The notes: generated from the letters alone by a model not told the origin. Positions 17,646 to 27,910 are shown, counted from the first letter of the stretch. The stretch is DNA of 64,000 nt from an uncultured Steroidobacter sp. (GCF_937958065.1 NZ_CALFXI010000035.1:1-64000); one strand, 5' to 3'. A program made the numbers and translations.

Positions 17646-19418
17646 TTATCGAGCCACAGAACCGGGAGCCGTCAGACTCGTCGTCTTGATCGCGGGCTTC
17701 GGCGCGGCGGGTCGTTCGGCAACATTTCCAAACGCGGGACTCAGCGCAATGGCCCGCAGCAGATCGGGAACCCGATAGCCGGAGGCCTCGAAACGCTGGT
17801 TGAGCCAGGCCAGCTGGGGCTTGTCGACGTCGGTGGTCAGCGCGCCGACGCCGTAGCCATACATGCGCTTGACCAGGCAGGTGGGCAATCCCGGATGATC
17901 GTGCAAGGCATCGGCGAGCCCTTGCGGATCGTTGAACTGCTTGCCGTCCAGGCTGCCGCTGGCATCGATGGTCACGCCGCCTTCGCTGACGCGGTACTGC
18001 CCGGCGCCGTCGAAATTCTCCAACGCAAGTCCAATGGGATCGGTGATCTTATGGCAGCCCGCGCACACCGGATTGGAGCGATGAGCGGTCAGACGCTCGC
18101 GGGCGGTGTGCAGGTTCGCATCCGGATCTTCGACCGCGGAGAAATCGACATTCGGCGGCGGTGGCGGCACCACCTGACACAGCAGCGTCTCGCGCAGTGC
18201 CTTGCCACGCAGCGTCGGCGAGCTGCGGCCCGGATGCGAATGCAGCGCCAGGAAACTCACATGGTTCAGGATGCCTTTGCGAGGGCTGTCCTCGGGGAAG
18301 GAATAAGGCGCCCAACCCGGCACCGCCGGCACGTTGTAGACCGACGCCAGGGCCGGCGACATGAAGGTGTCGCGAGTGGTGAACAACGCTCGATAGTCGC
18401 GATTGCGCACGATCAGATGGTCGTACGCCGTGCGCAATGTTTGTTCGCGAGCGTCCTTCAACACGGCGCCGCTTTCCCTGGAGTAGACCATGCCGTCCTT
18501 CGCCAGGGAGTCGAACAGGTCATAGTGGAGCATGTCGTCGAAGAACGCGCGCACGCCGTGTTCCAGGCGCGGGCTGGCCAGCATCATCTCGACCACGCGC
18601 GCACGTCCCGCCGGCGTTTGGATCTCACCGCTTTCCGCAGCCTTCAACACTGCGTCGTTGGGAACGGAATTCCACAGGAAGAACGACAGACGCGAAGCCA
18701 GTGAATACGCATCCAGGCGAAGCTGACCGGGACGCGTCGGATCGGGCTCGGTGGTGTCGACGATCAACAGCACCATGGGATCGATCAGCATGCCTTCGAG
18801 CACGCCCGCCAATCCGGCGTAGAAATCTTTCAGGCGCTCGGTGCCTTCACGCGCCTTGCCAACCCACTCGGCCACCTGCGCATCGTCCAGCGAACGACGG
18901 AACAGCAAGCGGCCGGTGGAACGAATGAACTTCGCGGCGCACGCGTCATCGGGCGCGTTTTCCGCTTTCGGTTTGCAGGGTACGAGATAGGAACGATGGG
19001 CTGGCAACTCCTTGCCGATGTCGCCTTTGTCCACGACCTGGTGGGCAACGGTTGCGGCCGTACGCTGCAATTGCATCAGCTGGCCGCCGGGGATGCCCAC
19101 CGAGCCGGCCGACGTGGACAGCAAACCATCCGGAGAGCGCATCAAGGGAGGAATGGGCGTGCCGATCTGAATGTCGCTACCGAACACGTCGGCAATCATG
19201 TTGGCGTACTGCTGCGCTGTCATGAACCGCGCGCGAGGGACGCTGGTGACATCCGTCGGCCCCAAGTCCGCGGCGGGTTGAGCCTCGGCCGCGGGCTGAT
19301 CCGTCATGTAGTTGGCACATCCGGCGATGCCGAGCACGAGCGCGCTCGTCACCCCCATCCAGAACGTGCCGCCCAACAAGCGTGAATATCGGCTCCGCCG
19401 AGTCTGAATCGATTGCAC
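17646..19418 (-). CDS. DUF1592-type cytochrome-like lipoprotein (module A copy)
   Basis: 590 residues from a GTG with GGAGGGG seven bases upstream. The signal ends in GIAGC, a lipobox, so this copy is a lipoprotein, unlike its paralogue at 34983-36728. The domain order is the usual DUF1587 (RARFMTAQQYANMIADVFG), DUF1595, DUF1592 (DAYSLASRLSFFLWNSVPND), DUF1588 (GILNHVSFLALHSHPGRSSP) and DUF1585. One c-type haem motif, CAGCHKITDPIGLALENFD, lies in the DUF1588 part. The family is called planctomycete-type cytochrome and its reaction is unknown. It begins 134 bp after receptor 4, with a hairpin between, and is the first gene of module A. Confidence 0.92.
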   Translation of the reverse strand: MQSIQTRRSRYSRLLGGTFWMGVTSALVLGIAGCANYMTDQPAAEAQPAADLGPTDVTSVPRARFMTAQQYANMIADVFGSDIQIGTPIPPLMRSPDGLLSTSAGSVGIPGGQLMQLQRTAATVAHQVVDKGDIGKELPAHRSYLVPCKPKAENAPDDACAAKFIRSTGRLLFRRSLDDAQVAEWVGKAREGTERLKDFYAGLAGVLEGMLIDPMVLLIVDTTEPDPTRPGQLRLDAYSLASRLSFFLWNSVPNDAVLKAAESGEIQTPAGRARVVEMMLASPRLEHGVRAFFDDMLHYDLFDSLAKDGMVYSRESGAVLKDAREQTLRTAYDHLIVRNRDYRALFTTRDTFMSPALASVYNVPAVPGWAPYSFPEDSPRKGILNHVSFLALHSHPGRSSPTLRGKALRETLLCQVVPPPPPNVDFSAVEDPDANLHTARERLTAHRSNPVCAGCHKITDPIGLALENFDGAGQYRVSEGGVTIDASGSLDGKQFNDPQGLADALHDHPGLPTCLVKRMYGYGVGALTTDVDKPQLAWLNQRFEASGYRVPDLLRAIALSPAFGNVAERPAAPKPAIKTTSLTAPGSVAR

Positions 19419-19498
19419 TTACGCCCCTCCGTCATGCTCGAAAGCATGACTCCCGAAATGAAACAACTCGACCGCCCGGTCAATCCCGCCGGGCCCGG

Positions 19499-19529
19499 AC
19501 GCCCCGCGCTGGCTCGCGGCGCGGGGCGT
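19499..19529. other. Strong intergenic hairpin between receptor 4 and module A
   Basis: 11-bp arms (ACGCCCCGCGC/GCGCGGGGCGT) with a 9-nt loop lie just after the receptor stop. On the minus strand no U-run follows, so it probably reduces rather than abolishes read-through into the DUF1592 gene. Confidence 0.5.
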
Positions 19530-19552
19530 TTGAACTATCCTTGCATCACGCT

Positions 19553-22500
19553 TCAGAACTGCACACGGAAGCCTGCGCGGTAGAAGCGGCCAAGCACGTC
19601 GTACAGAGCGCTGTTCGACGGCGAGAAATCCCAGCCGGTACCGGACTGCTGCCGTGCGGCGATGGCCGGATCCTTGTCGAACAGGTTGCGCACGTTGAAG
19701 AAGATCTCCGTATCGCTCTTCTCGAAGCCGAGCTTGTAGTTCAGACCCAGGTCCCACCAGATCGCACCGGCAATGTGATTGCGGGTGGTGGTGACGTAGT
19801 TCGCCGCATCCACGGCAGCCTGCGATCCCGCCGGACCGCCCGGGAACGTCGGGCAGTTGGTCTGACACTCGATCCACAGATTGCTGTAAACGCCGGAGCT
19901 CACACCGCGCATGGTGAGCGTCGTGCTGAAGCGATCCAGCGCGTACATCGCCTGCACCTGGTACTTCCAGTGCGGCAAGCCGCCACTGAAGTTGTTGCCA
20001 ATGCGATCGTTGGGCAGCACATACGGGATGCCGCCGTCTTCGATGTCCTTGATGTAATTCGTCGCCGAACCGCGGAACGCCAGGTTGCCGTTCCAGCCAC
20101 TGATGATGGAGTCCGCCGACATGCGGTAGCTGGCTGCGATCTCCATGCGCTCGGCTTTGCGGCCGTTCGAATTGTGCGGCACCAGTTGCATGCCGGTGAT
20201 CTGGTCGGGGACCTGATACACGACACCGTCGGCACCCGTGACAGGGTGATAACCGCTCACCGTGAACGCATCGCAAGCCGCCTGAACTCCGGCCATCACA
20301 CAGGAATCGTAGGTCTGTTGCGCGGTCAGGGTGTTCACGCCCCGCTCGATGTCGATCCAGTAATAGTCGACGGAGAAGTTGAACCGCGGCAGCCAGGAGG
20401 GTTGATACACGAACCCGATGATCGAGTTGGTGGCACGCTCGGGCTGCAGATCCGGATTGCCGGTGTTGGTGGACTGGAAGGTGATGTTCGAGGTGTTGAC
20501 ACGCTTGTCGGTGATGTTGTTCGACGTCGTGGTGCCGCCTTGATACATGTCGATCAGCGTCGGCTCGCGAATATCCAACGAGCGCACCATGCGGATGCGC
20601 AGGTCATCGAACGGATTCCAGTTCAGGCCCAGCTTCCAGGTGCCGGTCGAACCGAACGTATCGTAGTAGGTTCCGCGTCCGGCCGCGCTCAAGTCCAGCG
20701 CCCGGGCGAACGGCAGATCCTTGGCCAGCGGCACGTTGGTCTCGAGATACACATCCGTCACAGCGAACGAACCCGAATACGGCAGGCCCGCCGCCAGGAA
20801 CCAGCAGCTGCCATCGGACTTGGTCGAACCCGGGGCGCAAACGCCCGGCGCCGCGCGCTCCAGCTCATTGGCGGAGGCATCGGTCTTCTCGCGGCGGTGT
20901 TCCACACCAAAGGCCAGCGAAATGGGGCCGGCCCATCCCTGCCACGGCGTACCCTGGACGTTGACGGCTCCCACCGTCTGCCGCAGCTCCGCCGCGCTCC
21001 ATGGATTGCCGCCGACGTAGGCCAGCGCTTCCGGACTCGCGACGCCAATGCCGAACAGGTTCAGGGGCACGCAGCCGTTATCCGGGTTGGTCAGCGTCGA
21101 ACGGCAAACGATGTTTCCATTCGAATCGCGGACCGCATCGATGGCCATGTCGTACTTGACCTGGTTGATGGTGTTGCCCGAGATCACGTGCTGCGTACTG
21201 CGGCCGTACGACAGGTAGGCGTCCCAGGTCCAGTCGGTCTGGAACAGATTGAAGTCACCATCGATGCCGGTCAGGAAGCGATACACCGAACGCTCGGTGA
21301 TGGGATGCTGACCGCCGATGTCACCATTGATGGTGCCGAAGTTGAAACAGGGCGCGCTGCTGTTGACATTGCAGCCCGCAGCCGCGGCGATGTTGTCCGG
21401 AATGAACGCATTGTCGCCGGGAACGTTCCAGCTCAGCTTGTAAAACACCGGCACGCTGGCCGAGAACGATTCCAGGTGGCCGTAGGACGCCTGAAAATAA
21501 ACTTCGCCGCCGCCTTCCAGATCGTAGCTGGTGCGCAGGAACAGATTCTGGCGCTGCTGGTCGGGGGTCAGGCCCGCGCCGCCTTTCTGGTTGCCCACCT
21601 GCAGCAGCGGATTGTTCCAATCGCCGCCCGACATCACGGCGCCGCTGATGAGCGGTCCATAGGTGACCGGAATCTGCTGCCCGTTCTGTCCGAACATGAT
21701 GGTGGTTCCCGGCTGGAAACTACCGATCTGACCGCGGGTGTTGTTGATGATGCCGCCCCAGGACGCCGTCGCCAGGCTGAACTGATCTCCATAGATCAGT
21801 CGCGGCTGACCGTTGGTGGCGGTATAGGCCGGGTTGTTCACGAAGCCATAGCCGTAGTTGTTCCACGGCCGCTTGGCCACCAGCAGGCCTTCATCGTCGC
21901 TGGCTTCGCCGCTGAGGATGATATGGCCGCGCCCCTCGGAGAACGTCGTGCCCCAGGTCAGCGATCCTTTCCAGTTGTCGTTGTCGCTGTAATTGGTGGT
22001 GCCCGCGGACGCTTCGGCCTTGAACCCGGTGAACTTGGTGTCGAGCACGAAGTTGACGACACCGGTCAACGCATCCGAACCGTAGCTGGCGGAGGCACCG
22101 CCGGTCACCACGTCGACGCGCGTGATGAGCTGCTGTGGCAACTCGCTCACGTCGACCGTGCCTTCCAGGGTCGAGCCGACGGTGCGCTGACCGTTGACCA
22201 GGGTCAGCGTGCGGGTCACGCCCAGACCGCCGATGTTCAAGCCGTTCACGGCCTGGGTGCCGGAAGTCACCGTGACCACCGAAGACTGCGGGGTCGCGCT
22301 GCCCTGGAAATTCGGCATGGTGTTGAGCGTGTCGGCGAGGTTCGAGGTTGCATTGGCTTCCAACGCTTCGGTGCTGATCACCGCCACCGGCGTCGGCGCC
22401 TCGAAACCTTCGCGACGGATACGCGAACCCGTCACCGTTACTTCCTGGAGCGTCTGGGCGGCTACATCGCCGCTCGGGGCCCTCTCCTGCGCATACGTGA

Positions 22501-22615
22501 CACCGGCCATCAGCGGGGCGGTGCAGACCGCGGCCAAGGCCGTACGAACCGCTACCCTGACCAAGCCTGAAACTGCACGACCGTTCGTGGCGAACGGGTT
22601 TACCGTCGAACTCAT
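19553..22615 (-). CDS. TonB-dependent outer-membrane receptor 4
   Basis: About 1,020 residues. ATG 22615 is chosen over the in-frame GTG at 22618, and GAGGGGG lies upstream. The signal peptide (LAAVCTAPLMAGVTYA) is followed by LQEVTVTGSRI, a plug (VDVVTGGASASYGSDALTGV) and a barrel closing with YRAGFRVQF. It is more distant from receptors 2 and 3 than they are from each other, and also differs from receptor 1. It lies immediately upstream of module A on the same strand, so module A may be specific for its ligand. The upstream region (22616-23034) shows no sigma54 boxes like those of receptors 2 and 3. Confidence 0.94.
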   Translation of the reverse strand: MSSTVNPFATNGRAVSGLVRVAVRTALAAVCTAPLMAGVTYAQERAPSGDVAAQTLQEVTVTGSRIRREGFEAPTPVAVISTEALEANATSNLADTLNTMPNFQGSATPQSSVVTVTSGTQAVNGLNIGGLGVTRTLTLVNGQRTVGSTLEGTVDVSELPQQLITRVDVVTGGASASYGSDALTGVVNFVLDTKFTGFKAEASAGTTNYSDNDNWKGSLTWGTTFSEGRGHIILSGEASDDEGLLVAKRPWNNYGYGFVNNPAYTATNGQPRLIYGDQFSLATASWGGIINNTRGQIGSFQPGTTIMFGQNGQQIPVTYGPLISGAVMSGGDWNNPLLQVGNQKGGAGLTPDQQRQNLFLRTSYDLEGGGEVYFQASYGHLESFSASVPVFYKLSWNVPGDNAFIPDNIAAAAGCNVNSSAPCFNFGTINGDIGGQHPITERSVYRFLTGIDGDFNLFQTDWTWDAYLSYGRSTQHVISGNTINQVKYDMAIDAVRDSNGNIVCRSTLTNPDNGCVPLNLFGIGVASPEALAYVGGNPWSAAELRQTVGAVNVQGTPWQGWAGPISLAFGVEHRREKTDASANELERAAPGVCAPGSTKSDGSCWFLAAGLPYSGSFAVTDVYLETNVPLAKDLPFARALDLSAAGRGTYYDTFGSTGTWKLGLNWNPFDDLRIRMVRSLDIREPTLIDMYQGGTTTSNNITDKRVNTSNITFQSTNTGNPDLQPERATNSIIGFVYQPSWLPRFNFSVDYYWIDIERGVNTLTAQQTYDSCVMAGVQAACDAFTVSGYHPVTGADGVVYQVPDQITGMQLVPHNSNGRKAERMEIAASYRMSADSIISGWNGNLAFRGSATNYIKDIEDGGIPYVLPNDRIGNNFSGGLPHWKYQVQAMYALDRFSTTLTMRGVSSGVYSNLWIECQTNCPTFPGGPAGSQAAVDAANYVTTTRNHIAGAIWWDLGLNYKLGFEKSDTEIFFNVRNLFDKDPAIAARQQSGTGWDFSPSNSALYDVLGRFYRAGFRVQF

Positions 22616-23034
22616 CACTTCATCCCCCTCGATTCTTTTCTTCTCTCAAACGACGAAGACCAGTCTTGGCAGCATCTGAAGAGACAGGAACGAGCGGCGG
22701 TACTTGAATCGCACCGTGTTACAGAGGCCTGTGGCCTTCAGCCCGCAGCGTTCGAAACAGGATCCCCACAGCAGCAACGGCACTGGCGCGCAGCCAGCAA
22801 AGAGGTTTTTCCCCAAGCCAAGAGATGACCAGTTACTCGACTCTAGCAAGCGCGATGCGTAACTTTCTCCGAAAAAAACGCTCGGACGAGCATCGTTTAT
22901 ATCGGTACGGGGGCTTGTTAGATAACTACTGGCGGCGAGCCGATCGGCCGCGCGGCAGCGCGCTGCCACCGCCTCCAGATATTCGAAAAACGACCCACGG
23001 CAGGCATCGTTTTTGCCACGACGCCCCGCCCACG
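22616..23034 (-). other. Leader region of receptor 4
   Basis: About 420 bp without a gene. It holds an AT-rich hairpin at 22986-23014 (arms AAAAACGA/TCGTTTTT) that may end the upstream PF03640 transcript. I could not identify a promoter with confidence. Confidence 0.35.
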
Positions 23035-23553
23035 CTACGGCTGCAGCAGTACCGCCGTGGCATGAATCTTCTTAACTTTTCTCGCTTTCGCATCCTCGAG
23101 CGGAGCTGACAATTCCACGCCCACGCTGGCGAGATATGCGGCCGCGTGCTCGTCCAGGTACCAGTCCATGTCCTTGCCGGCCCCTTTCGGATCGTTCGGA
23201 CGGTCTTCGAAATAGGTATAAACCGGACTGTTCTTGTAGGCCCACTGCAAGCGGCCGTCGTCGCGCTTCACGATGCTCCAGAAGCCCACCGGTTTGTCGT
23301 TGCTGCCGGCTCGAACGATGGGCCACACCGCCGTGCAATCGCGATCGCACAGCGAGCGGCCCGCGGGTTCGCCCTTGAAAATGTACAGCGGCAGCAGTTG
23401 CGGGAAAGATTTGTAACCCCAGGCGCCACTGGGGCTTTGTGACAATGCGACGGCGCCGGGATAGGACAGGCTGGGGTCGGAAGGCTCGGCCGCGATTCCT
23501 GATTGAGTCCAAAGGGCGACTGCCGCACCGAGCGAAACGCAAAGCCTGCGCAT
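23035..23553 (-). CDS. Small exported PF03640 repeat protein
   Basis: About 172 residues. ATG 23553 is preceded by GGAGGT at 4 nt. A Sec signal (LCVSLGAAVALWTQSGIAA) leads into a single PF03640-like unit: LPLYIFKGEPAGRSLCDRDC, AVWPIVRAGSNDKPVGFWSI, KRDDGRLQWAYKNSPVYTYF. It is a third, shorter member of the family also present as 442- and 452-residue proteins in modules A and B. It lies 76 bp after the NHL protein gene and upstream of receptor 4. Function is unknown. Confidence 0.83.
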   Translation of the reverse strand: MRRLCVSLGAAVALWTQSGIAAEPSDPSLSYPGAVALSQSPSGAWGYKSFPQLLPLYIFKGEPAGRSLCDRDCTAVWPIVRAGSNDKPVGFWSIVKRDDGRLQWAYKNSPVYTYFEDRPNDPKGAGKDMDWYLDEHAAAYLASVGVELSAPLEDAKARKVKKIHATAVLLQP

Positions 23554-23629
23554 TTCAACCTCCAGCTTCACCAAAGACCGCGGTGGCGAACGCATGCCCG
23601 CCGCCGCCTGCTCTGCCGAATCGTTGCCA

Positions 23630-24730
23630 TCACTTCTTCAGCACCAGCTCCTTGCCGATGAGCTGCGCCTTGTTGGCGTTCTTCTTCGGCACGAACTTCT
23701 GCACCCGATTGTTGTTGGCGTCGGCCACGTAGAAGTTGCCTTCGTTGTCGACGTCGATCTGGTGCGCGTTGTCGCTGACACCCGGCGCGCTCCCGAGAGT
23801 ACCCCACTGGGATACCAGCTTGCCATTGAGGTCATAGCAGGCATAACGGCCATATTGCGTGGCAGACACGCACACGCGCTTGTCTTCCGTCGTGATGACA
23901 CGAGTCACGCGCGCCGTGCCCGGCCACTGGTCGAGAAACTTGCCGTTGTGATCGAACACCTGGATGCGATCGTTGTTGCGGTCGGCCACGTAGACGCGGT
24001 TGGCATCCACGGCCACCGAGTGGACCAGGCTGAACTGGCCCGGCGCCGAGCCCCTCGATCCCCACGACATCAGATACTTGCCGTTCCTGTCGAACTTCAC
24101 GACGCGCGAGTTGGTGTAGCCGTCCGCGACGTAGAACGAGCCATCCGGCAGGAATGCGAGGCTCGCGGGATCGTGGAAGTGAGTTTCGTCATTGCCCGGT
24201 ACGCCCTTCTCGCCGACCTTGAGCAACAGCTGCTTGCCGTCGTTGCTGAACTTCAGGATGCGGTGATTGAAACGATCCACCACCCACACGGCGTGCGCCG
24301 GATCGTACGGGTCGATGATGATGTGATGCGCGATGGAAATTTCGCTGTTCCACTGCGACCAGTTCTCGATCACCTCGCCGTTGGCGTTGAGAACCATGAT
24401 GTTGTTGACGTCGCCCTTCTCGAAGTTGTTGTTGTCGCGGACGACGGTGGTCTTCTCCTTCATCACCTTGCCGTCGGCGGTGAGCATCGGATGACCTTCG
24501 CGCGTGTCGTTCCGGTCGACGGCGCCGATGAAGACGCGGTTCGGATCTTCGGCGTTCACGGACACGACGCGCTGATTCCAGCCGTCGATGCCCGGCTTGA
24601 ACCAGCCGACCACCACTTCATACGGGCCGGTCAGGTCCAGGCCGCCCTTCTCCTGGGCGGCCGCCGGCCCGGCGGCGGCGATGCACACGGCGGCCACAGA
24701 GACGCCCCAACAGCTAGCAGTCTTTTTCAT
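23630..24730 (-). CDS. Exported NHL-repeat beta-propeller protein
   Basis: 366 residues with signal peptide (VAAVCIAAAGPAAA). At least four NHL blades are visible: HHIIIDPYDPAHAVWVVDRF, LAFLPDGSFYVADGYTNSRV, SVAVDANRVYVADRNNDRIQ, and QIDVDNEGNFYVADANNNRV. The FHDPASLAFLPDG context resembles peptidyl-alpha-hydroxyglycine lyase-like propellers, but catalytic identity cannot be claimed. It is secreted to the periplasm or beyond and probably acts as a binding or lyase propeller. A terminator separates it from receptor 3, so it likely has its own promoter in 24731-24781. Confidence 0.85.
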   Translation of the reverse strand: MKKTASCWGVSVAAVCIAAAGPAAAQEKGGLDLTGPYEVVVGWFKPGIDGWNQRVVSVNAEDPNRVFIGAVDRNDTREGHPMLTADGKVMKEKTTVVRDNNNFEKGDVNNIMVLNANGEVIENWSQWNSEISIAHHIIIDPYDPAHAVWVVDRFNHRILKFSNDGKQLLLKVGEKGVPGNDETHFHDPASLAFLPDGSFYVADGYTNSRVVKFDRNGKYLMSWGSRGSAPGQFSLVHSVAVDANRVYVADRNNDRIQVFDHNGKFLDQWPGTARVTRVITTEDKRVCVSATQYGRYACYDLNGKLVSQWGTLGSAPGVSDNAHQIDVDNEGNFYVADANNNRVQKFVPKKNANKAQLIGKELVLKK

Positions 24731-24781
24731 GGAATCTCGGTCAGAGTGATGAAGTTGGATTGTGAGCTCGAACGTCGTCGG

Positions 24782-24812
24782 CAGAAAGCGAAGCCGGAGC
24801 GTCCGGCTTCGC
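24782..24812 (-). terminator. Terminator of receptor 3
   Basis: A perfect 11-bp stem (GCGAAGCCGGA/TCCGGCTTCGC, 24788-24798 with 24802-24812) with a 3-nt loop. On the minus strand it is followed by TTTCT. It lies 30 bp after the receptor 3 stop. Confidence 0.8.
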
Positions 24813-24841
24813 CTTGCCGCGCATGACGACGCCAGTTCCTT

Positions 24842-27742
24842 TTAGAACTTGACTCGCACACCCATGCGGTACTGACGACCGACCCGGTCGTAGTCCGCGT
24901 TGCCCTGGCCCGACCAGTGGGACGAGCTGAGGCTGCCGCCAATCGTCGGCGGCTGCGTGTTGGTCAGGTTTTCGATGGTGCCGAACAACTCGAAGCTGTC
25001 GAACTTGTAGGAGCCGGACAGATCGATGGTCGTCATGCCGGCGATGTCGTTGTCCTCGATGGTCGGATGCTCGATGGTCGACACCGGGCAATTGCTGGCG
25101 CACTCGATGAAGCCGTTGGCGTACACGCCGGGACCGGTGTAGCGGACGATCGTGGTCAGCGAGAACACATCGCCCTTGTACCCGACCGACAGGAAGCCGC
25201 GCAGATCCGGCGAAGTCAGGCCCTGATAGGGCGGAATGCTGCCGCCCCAGTTGCCGACGACGCCGCTGCCATCGAACACCCTGCCATCGAGGTCCTCGGT
25301 CTCGAGGGTCAGCACGCGGCTGGCCATGGCGCGGATCACGAAGTCACCGCTCAGGGAACCGATGAGAGTGGACATCGGGAAGCGGTAGCTGGCTTCGATA
25401 TCGATGCCGCTGGCCTTCTGCCCGATCAGGTTCTGCGGCTGAGTGATCACCATGTAGATCATGTCGGGATTGACGGTGTCGTAGATGATCGAATTGCACA
25501 GGGTCGCATTGCCCCTGTTGCACAGGTCGATCACCTTCTGCGCGCTCGGCGCCTGCACCGATCCCGTGACGTCGATGTTGTAATAATCGATCGCCATCTG
25601 GAAGCCGGGCAGGAAGCGCGGCGCCATCACCACGCCGAAGCCGGTCGTGTCCGCTTCTTCGGGCTTGAGGTTCGGATTGCCTCGGGTGAGCGAGTAGCCG
25701 TTTGGATTGCTCACGCCGGTCACTGGATTGAACAACACGTTGCCCGAACCCGTTTGGCCGGCCGTGAACAGCTCGCCGAGGTTGGGCGCACGAATGTCGC
25801 GTGAGCGTGTGAAGCGGAACCGCAGATCTTCGATCGGCCGCCAGGTCAAACCACCCTTCCAGGTCGTGACATAGCCGGAGGTCGAGTAGTCGGTCGCACG
25901 CACGGCGGCGTTCAGATCGAACTCCTGCGCAAACTTCATATCGCGCGCCAGCGGCACGAGGGTTTCGAGATAGCCCTCGGTGACGTGGAATCGGCCCTTG
26001 CTGGCTTTGTAGTTGCCGGCGAAGAACAGAGTTGCCTCGTCGAGCTCGGAGGCCCAGCCCGACACTTTCTCGATGCGATGTTCGGCACCCACCGCCACCG
26101 ACACCGGACCGGCCCACGAATTGAACGGCTCGCCGCTCACGTTGACCGCGGCGACGTCCTGCTGGAGCTTTTCGTTGCGCATGGAGACGCCCATGACGTA
26201 ATCGAGCGCCGCCTGACTGTTCACACCGATACCGAACGGGTTGTACGGCACGCAGGCGGGGTCGTCGTTAGCCGGATCCGCGTCAGTGTTCACGCGGCAG
26301 GTCGGCACGCCGTTGACCATGACGGAGTCGATCGCCTTCAGGTAGTTCGGCGTGATGCCGTTGTGAGAAGTGCGCGGCTCGAGGTCGCTTTCGCTGTGCT
26401 GGACATAGGAATTCCAGGTCCAGTCGGTGCCAAAGGCGCCGAATTCGCCATCGAGGCCGGCAGCGACGCGCGTCACCGAGCGGCCGTAATCACCTTTCAA
26501 CCGACCCATATCGGCGTTGGTGGTGCCCATCGAGAAAAAGCCCGTGGTCGGGTTCACGCCGCCCGCGATCGCTTCCTGACGCAGCGAGTCCGGCAGGAAG
26601 GCGTTGTCGATGTAGACCCGGTTGTTGCCCAGGCGGCGGTTCGGATTGGCGATGTTAGAGGTGCTGGTATCCGAATACTGTCCTTCGATATACGCGCTGA
26701 CTTTGTCGGTCAGGTCATAGCTGGTACGCAGGTAGCCGATGGTGCGCTCGACACTGCCCGCAATGTCGACGCCGTTTTCGATGCGCGAGTACTCCCAGTC
26801 GCCGCCTTGCTGGAAATTGTTGCCGACGGGCGTGCCGAAGTCGAAGCCGCGATGAATCTCACCGTTCGGCCCGAAATAGGTGCCTCTGAGCGGTCCACTC
26901 GTGATGATGCCGCCGGGCGTACCCGCGGCGAGACCCACATTGCGGCGTACGACGTACCGCGGCTGACCGTTACCCTCCGCGTAAGCCGGATTCTGAATGA
27001 CGGCTGCCGGCAATCTGGCCCACGGACGATCGTTGGTACCGTCGATGCCATCGCTTTGAGTGTGCTCGCCCGAAATGAGGAAATGGCCGCGGCCGTCGGC
27101 GAACGGAGTGCCGTAGCTCAGCTGCGCGCTGATGCTCTTGTCGTCCTCGTACTTGGTCATGCCGGTCTGCAGCTCGCCCTTGAAACCGGTGAAGTCGTGG
27201 TCGATCACGAAGTTGACGACGCCCGACAACGCGTCCGAGCCATAAGCCGCCGACGCACCGCCAGTCACGACATCGACGCGCTCGATCAGCGCGTTCGGGA
27301 AGGAGTTGATGTCCGGGGCGCTGTTGCCCGAGGTGAGCGCCGCGTTGATGTAGCGCTTGCCATCCAGCAGCACCAGCGTGCGATTCGTGCCCATGCTGCG
27401 CAGGTTGAGCTGACTCACGCCGGTCGCGCCGGTCGAGAGGTTGCCGTTTGCCGAACGCGGGCTGGCCGAGCCCGAGAATGCCGGCAGCACGTTCACCGCG
27501 TCGGCGACGTTCACCACGTTCAAGGCATCGAGCTCTTCCGCACCCAGCACCGAGACGGGAGTCGGTGCTTCATAGCCGTCGCGCACGATTCGCGAACCGG
27601 TGACGACGACCTGGTCGAGCGTCGCGGATTCGACGTCCTGTGCCTGCGTGTTGGCGATCGAAACGGTTGCCAGTGCCGTGGCACTGACCGTCGACAGCGC
27701 CCAAACTTTCGCGCGGCGACGAGCCATACTAGATAGAATCAT
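24842..27742 (-). CDS. TonB-dependent outer-membrane receptor 3
   Basis: About 966 residues. ATG 27742 has GAGGGGAA five bases upstream; an earlier in-frame ATG at 27796 lies inside the leader. The signal peptide (LSTVSATALATVSIANTQAQ) is followed by the same LDQVVVTGSRI plug and barrel plan as receptor 2, ending YRMGVRVKF. Duplication with receptor 2 includes the promoter and activator boxes. Divergence is seen in loops (for example NPTTGFFSMGTTNADMG, with an insertion relative to receptor 2). It would import a related ligand under sigma54 control. Confidence 0.95.
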   Translation of the reverse strand: MILSSMARRRAKVWALSTVSATALATVSIANTQAQDVESATLDQVVVTGSRIVRDGYEAPTPVSVLGAEELDALNVVNVADAVNVLPAFSGSASPRSANGNLSTGATGVSQLNLRSMGTNRTLVLLDGKRYINAALTSGNSAPDINSFPNALIERVDVVTGGASAAYGSDALSGVVNFVIDHDFTGFKGELQTGMTKYEDDKSISAQLSYGTPFADGRGHFLISGEHTQSDGIDGTNDRPWARLPAAVIQNPAYAEGNGQPRYVVRRNVGLAAGTPGGIITSGPLRGTYFGPNGEIHRGFDFGTPVGNNFQQGGDWEYSRIENGVDIAGSVERTIGYLRTSYDLTDKVSAYIEGQYSDTSTSNIANPNRRLGNNRVYIDNAFLPDSLRQEAIAGGVNPTTGFFSMGTTNADMGRLKGDYGRSVTRVAAGLDGEFGAFGTDWTWNSYVQHSESDLEPRTSHNGITPNYLKAIDSVMVNGVPTCRVNTDADPANDDPACVPYNPFGIGVNSQAALDYVMGVSMRNEKLQQDVAAVNVSGEPFNSWAGPVSVAVGAEHRIEKVSGWASELDEATLFFAGNYKASKGRFHVTEGYLETLVPLARDMKFAQEFDLNAAVRATDYSTSGYVTTWKGGLTWRPIEDLRFRFTRSRDIRAPNLGELFTAGQTGSGNVLFNPVTGVSNPNGYSLTRGNPNLKPEEADTTGFGVVMAPRFLPGFQMAIDYYNIDVTGSVQAPSAQKVIDLCNRGNATLCNSIIYDTVNPDMIYMVITQPQNLIGQKASGIDIEASYRFPMSTLIGSLSGDFVIRAMASRVLTLETEDLDGRVFDGSGVVGNWGGSIPPYQGLTSPDLRGFLSVGYKGDVFSLTTIVRYTGPGVYANGFIECASNCPVSTIEHPTIEDNDIAGMTTIDLSGSYKFDSFELFGTIENLTNTQPPTIGGSLSSSHWSGQGNADYDRVGRQYRMGVRVKF

Positions 27743-27894
27743 CTGAATTCCCCTCGATGTTCGGCGCGACTGCACGATCATGCGGCCGGCGCGCATATCA
27801 GTTATTTATTGAGCCGCAAACTACGGCTTACCTCGAGCCTGAGACCTCCCCATTGCCCAAGCAGGCGCGTTCGTCTGTGCCCGCCTGACGAAGG

Positions 27895-27910
27895 TGCAAT
27901 CCCCATGCCA
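27895..27910 (-). promoter_or_regulatory. Sigma54 promoter for receptor 3
   Basis: The minus strand reads TGGCATGGGGATTGCA, with GG-N10-GC spacing and near-consensus RpoN flanks, about 153 bp upstream of the receptor start. Confidence 0.87.

Noticed and set aside
19382..22570. A 1,062-residue plus-strand open frame
   Set aside because: It lies opposite receptor 4, a clear TonB receptor. The composition is typical of an antisense frame of GC-rich coding DNA.
22986..23014. AT-stemmed hairpin as a strong terminator
   Set aside because: The stem is short of GC pairs and the T run is part of the stem. It is noted only as a possible weak terminator.
22616..23034. Sigma54 promoter for receptor 4
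   Set aside because: TGGCTTGGGGAAAAA was examined, but GC is missing at -12 and no ATCGGC box pair is present.
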